Assembly (NCBI GenBank): GCA_045132495.1
Contig: JBGUSK010000137.1
Coordinates: forward strand, 1 to 6,415
Length of the DNA stretch: 6,415 bases
From: UBA11524 sp045132495
Lineage (GTDB): Bacteria; Bacillota; Clostridia; Christensenellales; Aristaeellaceae
Reading direction: 5' to 3'
The translations under genes were made by a program, and so were the position numbers. Under the pieces are notes generated by a model that saw only the letters and a list, made by a program, of their open reading frames with translations, searched no databases and had not been told where the DNA came from. Shown here piece by piece: positions 5,525 through 6,415 of this stretch. Position 1 is the first letter of the stretch, and each line of letters opens with the position of its first letter.

Positions 5525-6415
5525 TTACCAGGTGTCGCAGGCATCCGCATAGAACACATTCATGGCTTCCTCAGTGGGGAAGTTTGCCACATACATCTGG
5601 TTGCCCATCGCGCCGGAAAGCGCGTCGGGGATGCGGGAGACCATCTTCATGTTGGCGGCGTACTTCTGGCACAGTTCGTCATGGCTGAGCTTGAAGTTCT
5701 TGCCGTCGCGGCGGCCAGCGAAGGCGCAGAAGTTACGCTCACCGCAGGCCTTCAGGCTGCTGTCGTAGGCGATCATGTCCGCATAGATCTTGTACACGTC
5801 GGTGGAGTTGGCGAAGTTCATCATGTCCGGGGAGAAGCCGCCGCAGGGACGCATGTTGACCTCCAGCGCCACCACGTCGCCCTTCTTGCCCATGTGGGGA
5901 TGATCGGCGGTCAGGCGGAAGAACTCGAAGTGCACGAAGCGGTTCTTGACGCCGAAGGACTTCACCGTCAGACGGCCAGCCTTGCGGGTGTCCTCGGGCA
6001 GCTCCTTGACGATGTAGTAGATGGAGTTGTCGCCGTTGTTGACCACGTCCATGATGGAGTTGGGGGTCACGTTGCCGGTTTCGAAGATCGGTTCGCCGTT
6101 GGAGTCAATGATAGCATCGTAGCTGTTGACCTCGGCGGTAATGAACTCTTCCATGATGTAGGAGACATGGGCTTCCTTGGTGTTGATGAAATTGCGCAGA
6201 TCCTCATCGGACTTGAGCTTGTAGGTGCTGGACGCGCCCACGCCGTTGTCGGGCTTGACGATAACGGGGTAACCCACCACGTCGATGAACTTCTTGCAGC
6301 CATCGAAATCATCCACGATGTGGTAGCGGGCGGTTTTGATGCCCACGGCCTCGTAGTAAGGCTTCATCTTGGACTTGTACTTGATGCGCTCCATGTCCTC
6401 CACCTGGAAGCCGGA
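5525..6415 (-). CDS. ATP-grasp domain protein, carboxylate-amine ligase type (5' end outside window)
   Basis: The frame is open to the right edge, so the 296 residues seen are the C-terminal part. Numbering from the first visible residue, the protein shows the ATP-grasp core: Lys54 in YPVIVKP, the glycine-rich ATP loop NGVGASST (57-64), the hinge acidic pair in MEEF (88-91), HFEFF (162-166) and EVNMRPCGG (185-193), whose Glu and Asn usually bind the Mg ions. ATP-grasp ligases of this kind activate a carboxylate as an acyl phosphate and join it to an amine or other nucleophile. The residues after about 205 form a C-terminal region I do not recognise, with Cys at about 224, 230 and 249. The missing N-terminus is probably a pre-ATP-grasp domain of roughly 100 residues. 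The GTG at 6403 and ATG at 6394 have no well-placed ribosome binding site, and the frame runs through them. The substrate cannot be named from sequence. All core residues appear intact. Confidence 0.85.
   Translation of the reverse strand, partial: SGFQVEDMERIKYKSKMKPYYEAVGIKTARYHIVDDFDGCKKFIDVVGYPVIVKPDNGVGASSTYKLKSDEDLRNFINTKEAHVSYIMEEFITAEVNSYDAIIDSNGEPIFETGNVTPNSIMDVVNNGDNSIYYIVKELPEDTRKAGRLTVKSFGVKNRFVHFEFFRLTADHPHMGKKGDVVALEVNMRPCGGFSPDMMNFANSTDVYKIYADMIAYDSSLKACGERNFCAFAGRRDGKNFKLSHDELCQKYAANMKMVSRIPDALSGAMGNQMYVANFPTEEAMNVFYADACDTW

Noticed and set aside
6394..6403. GTG at 6403 or ATG at 6394 as the real start of the ATP-grasp gene
   Set aside because: The GGAGG nearby overlaps the GTG and is only two bases from the ATG, the frame stays open to the edge, and ATP-grasp proteins of this type normally have an additional N-terminal domain.

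Overview
The window reads as chromosomal DNA of a fairly GC-rich member of the Bacillota, probably a gut-type Clostridia lineage. The evidence is AGGAGG ribosome binding sites, a strong extended -10 promoter, U-tract terminators, and a large surface protein made of MucBP-like and bacterial SH3 modules joined by Thr/Pro linkers. This placement comes from sequence style only; no rRNA or marker gene is present.

Layout. From the left edge to 2431 (+) lies the 3' part of a single-pass surface protein: MucBP-like repeats, four SH3-like modules, Thr/Pro linkers, one membrane segment and a basic, Gln-rich cytoplasmic tail. Its terminator (2438-2471) sits back to back with a terminator for the opposite strand (2480-2527). 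From 2537 to 5343 (-) lies a two-gene potassium uptake operon, trkA then trkH, overlapping by ATGA and read from a promoter at 5395-5423. From 5525 to the right edge (-) lies the 3' part of an ATP-grasp ligase gene with its own terminator (5461-5491).

How the genes work together. TrkA is the nucleotide-binding cytosolic gate of the TrkH potassium channel, so this pair is one functional unit, apparently translationally coupled. The surface protein and the ATP-grasp enzyme are insulated from it by terminators, and nothing in the sequence links them functionally to potassium transport.

The most unusual signal is in the 175-base gap upstream of trkA. It is a perfect 12-bp inverted repeat (5428-5456), each arm containing an exact DnaA-box consensus (TTATCCACA), placed immediately upstream of the trkA -35 region. 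This could tie potassium uptake to DnaA or act as a DnaA-binding site, but that is inference. I see no CRISPR array, tRNA, rRNA, insertion sequence or evident new multi-gene system.
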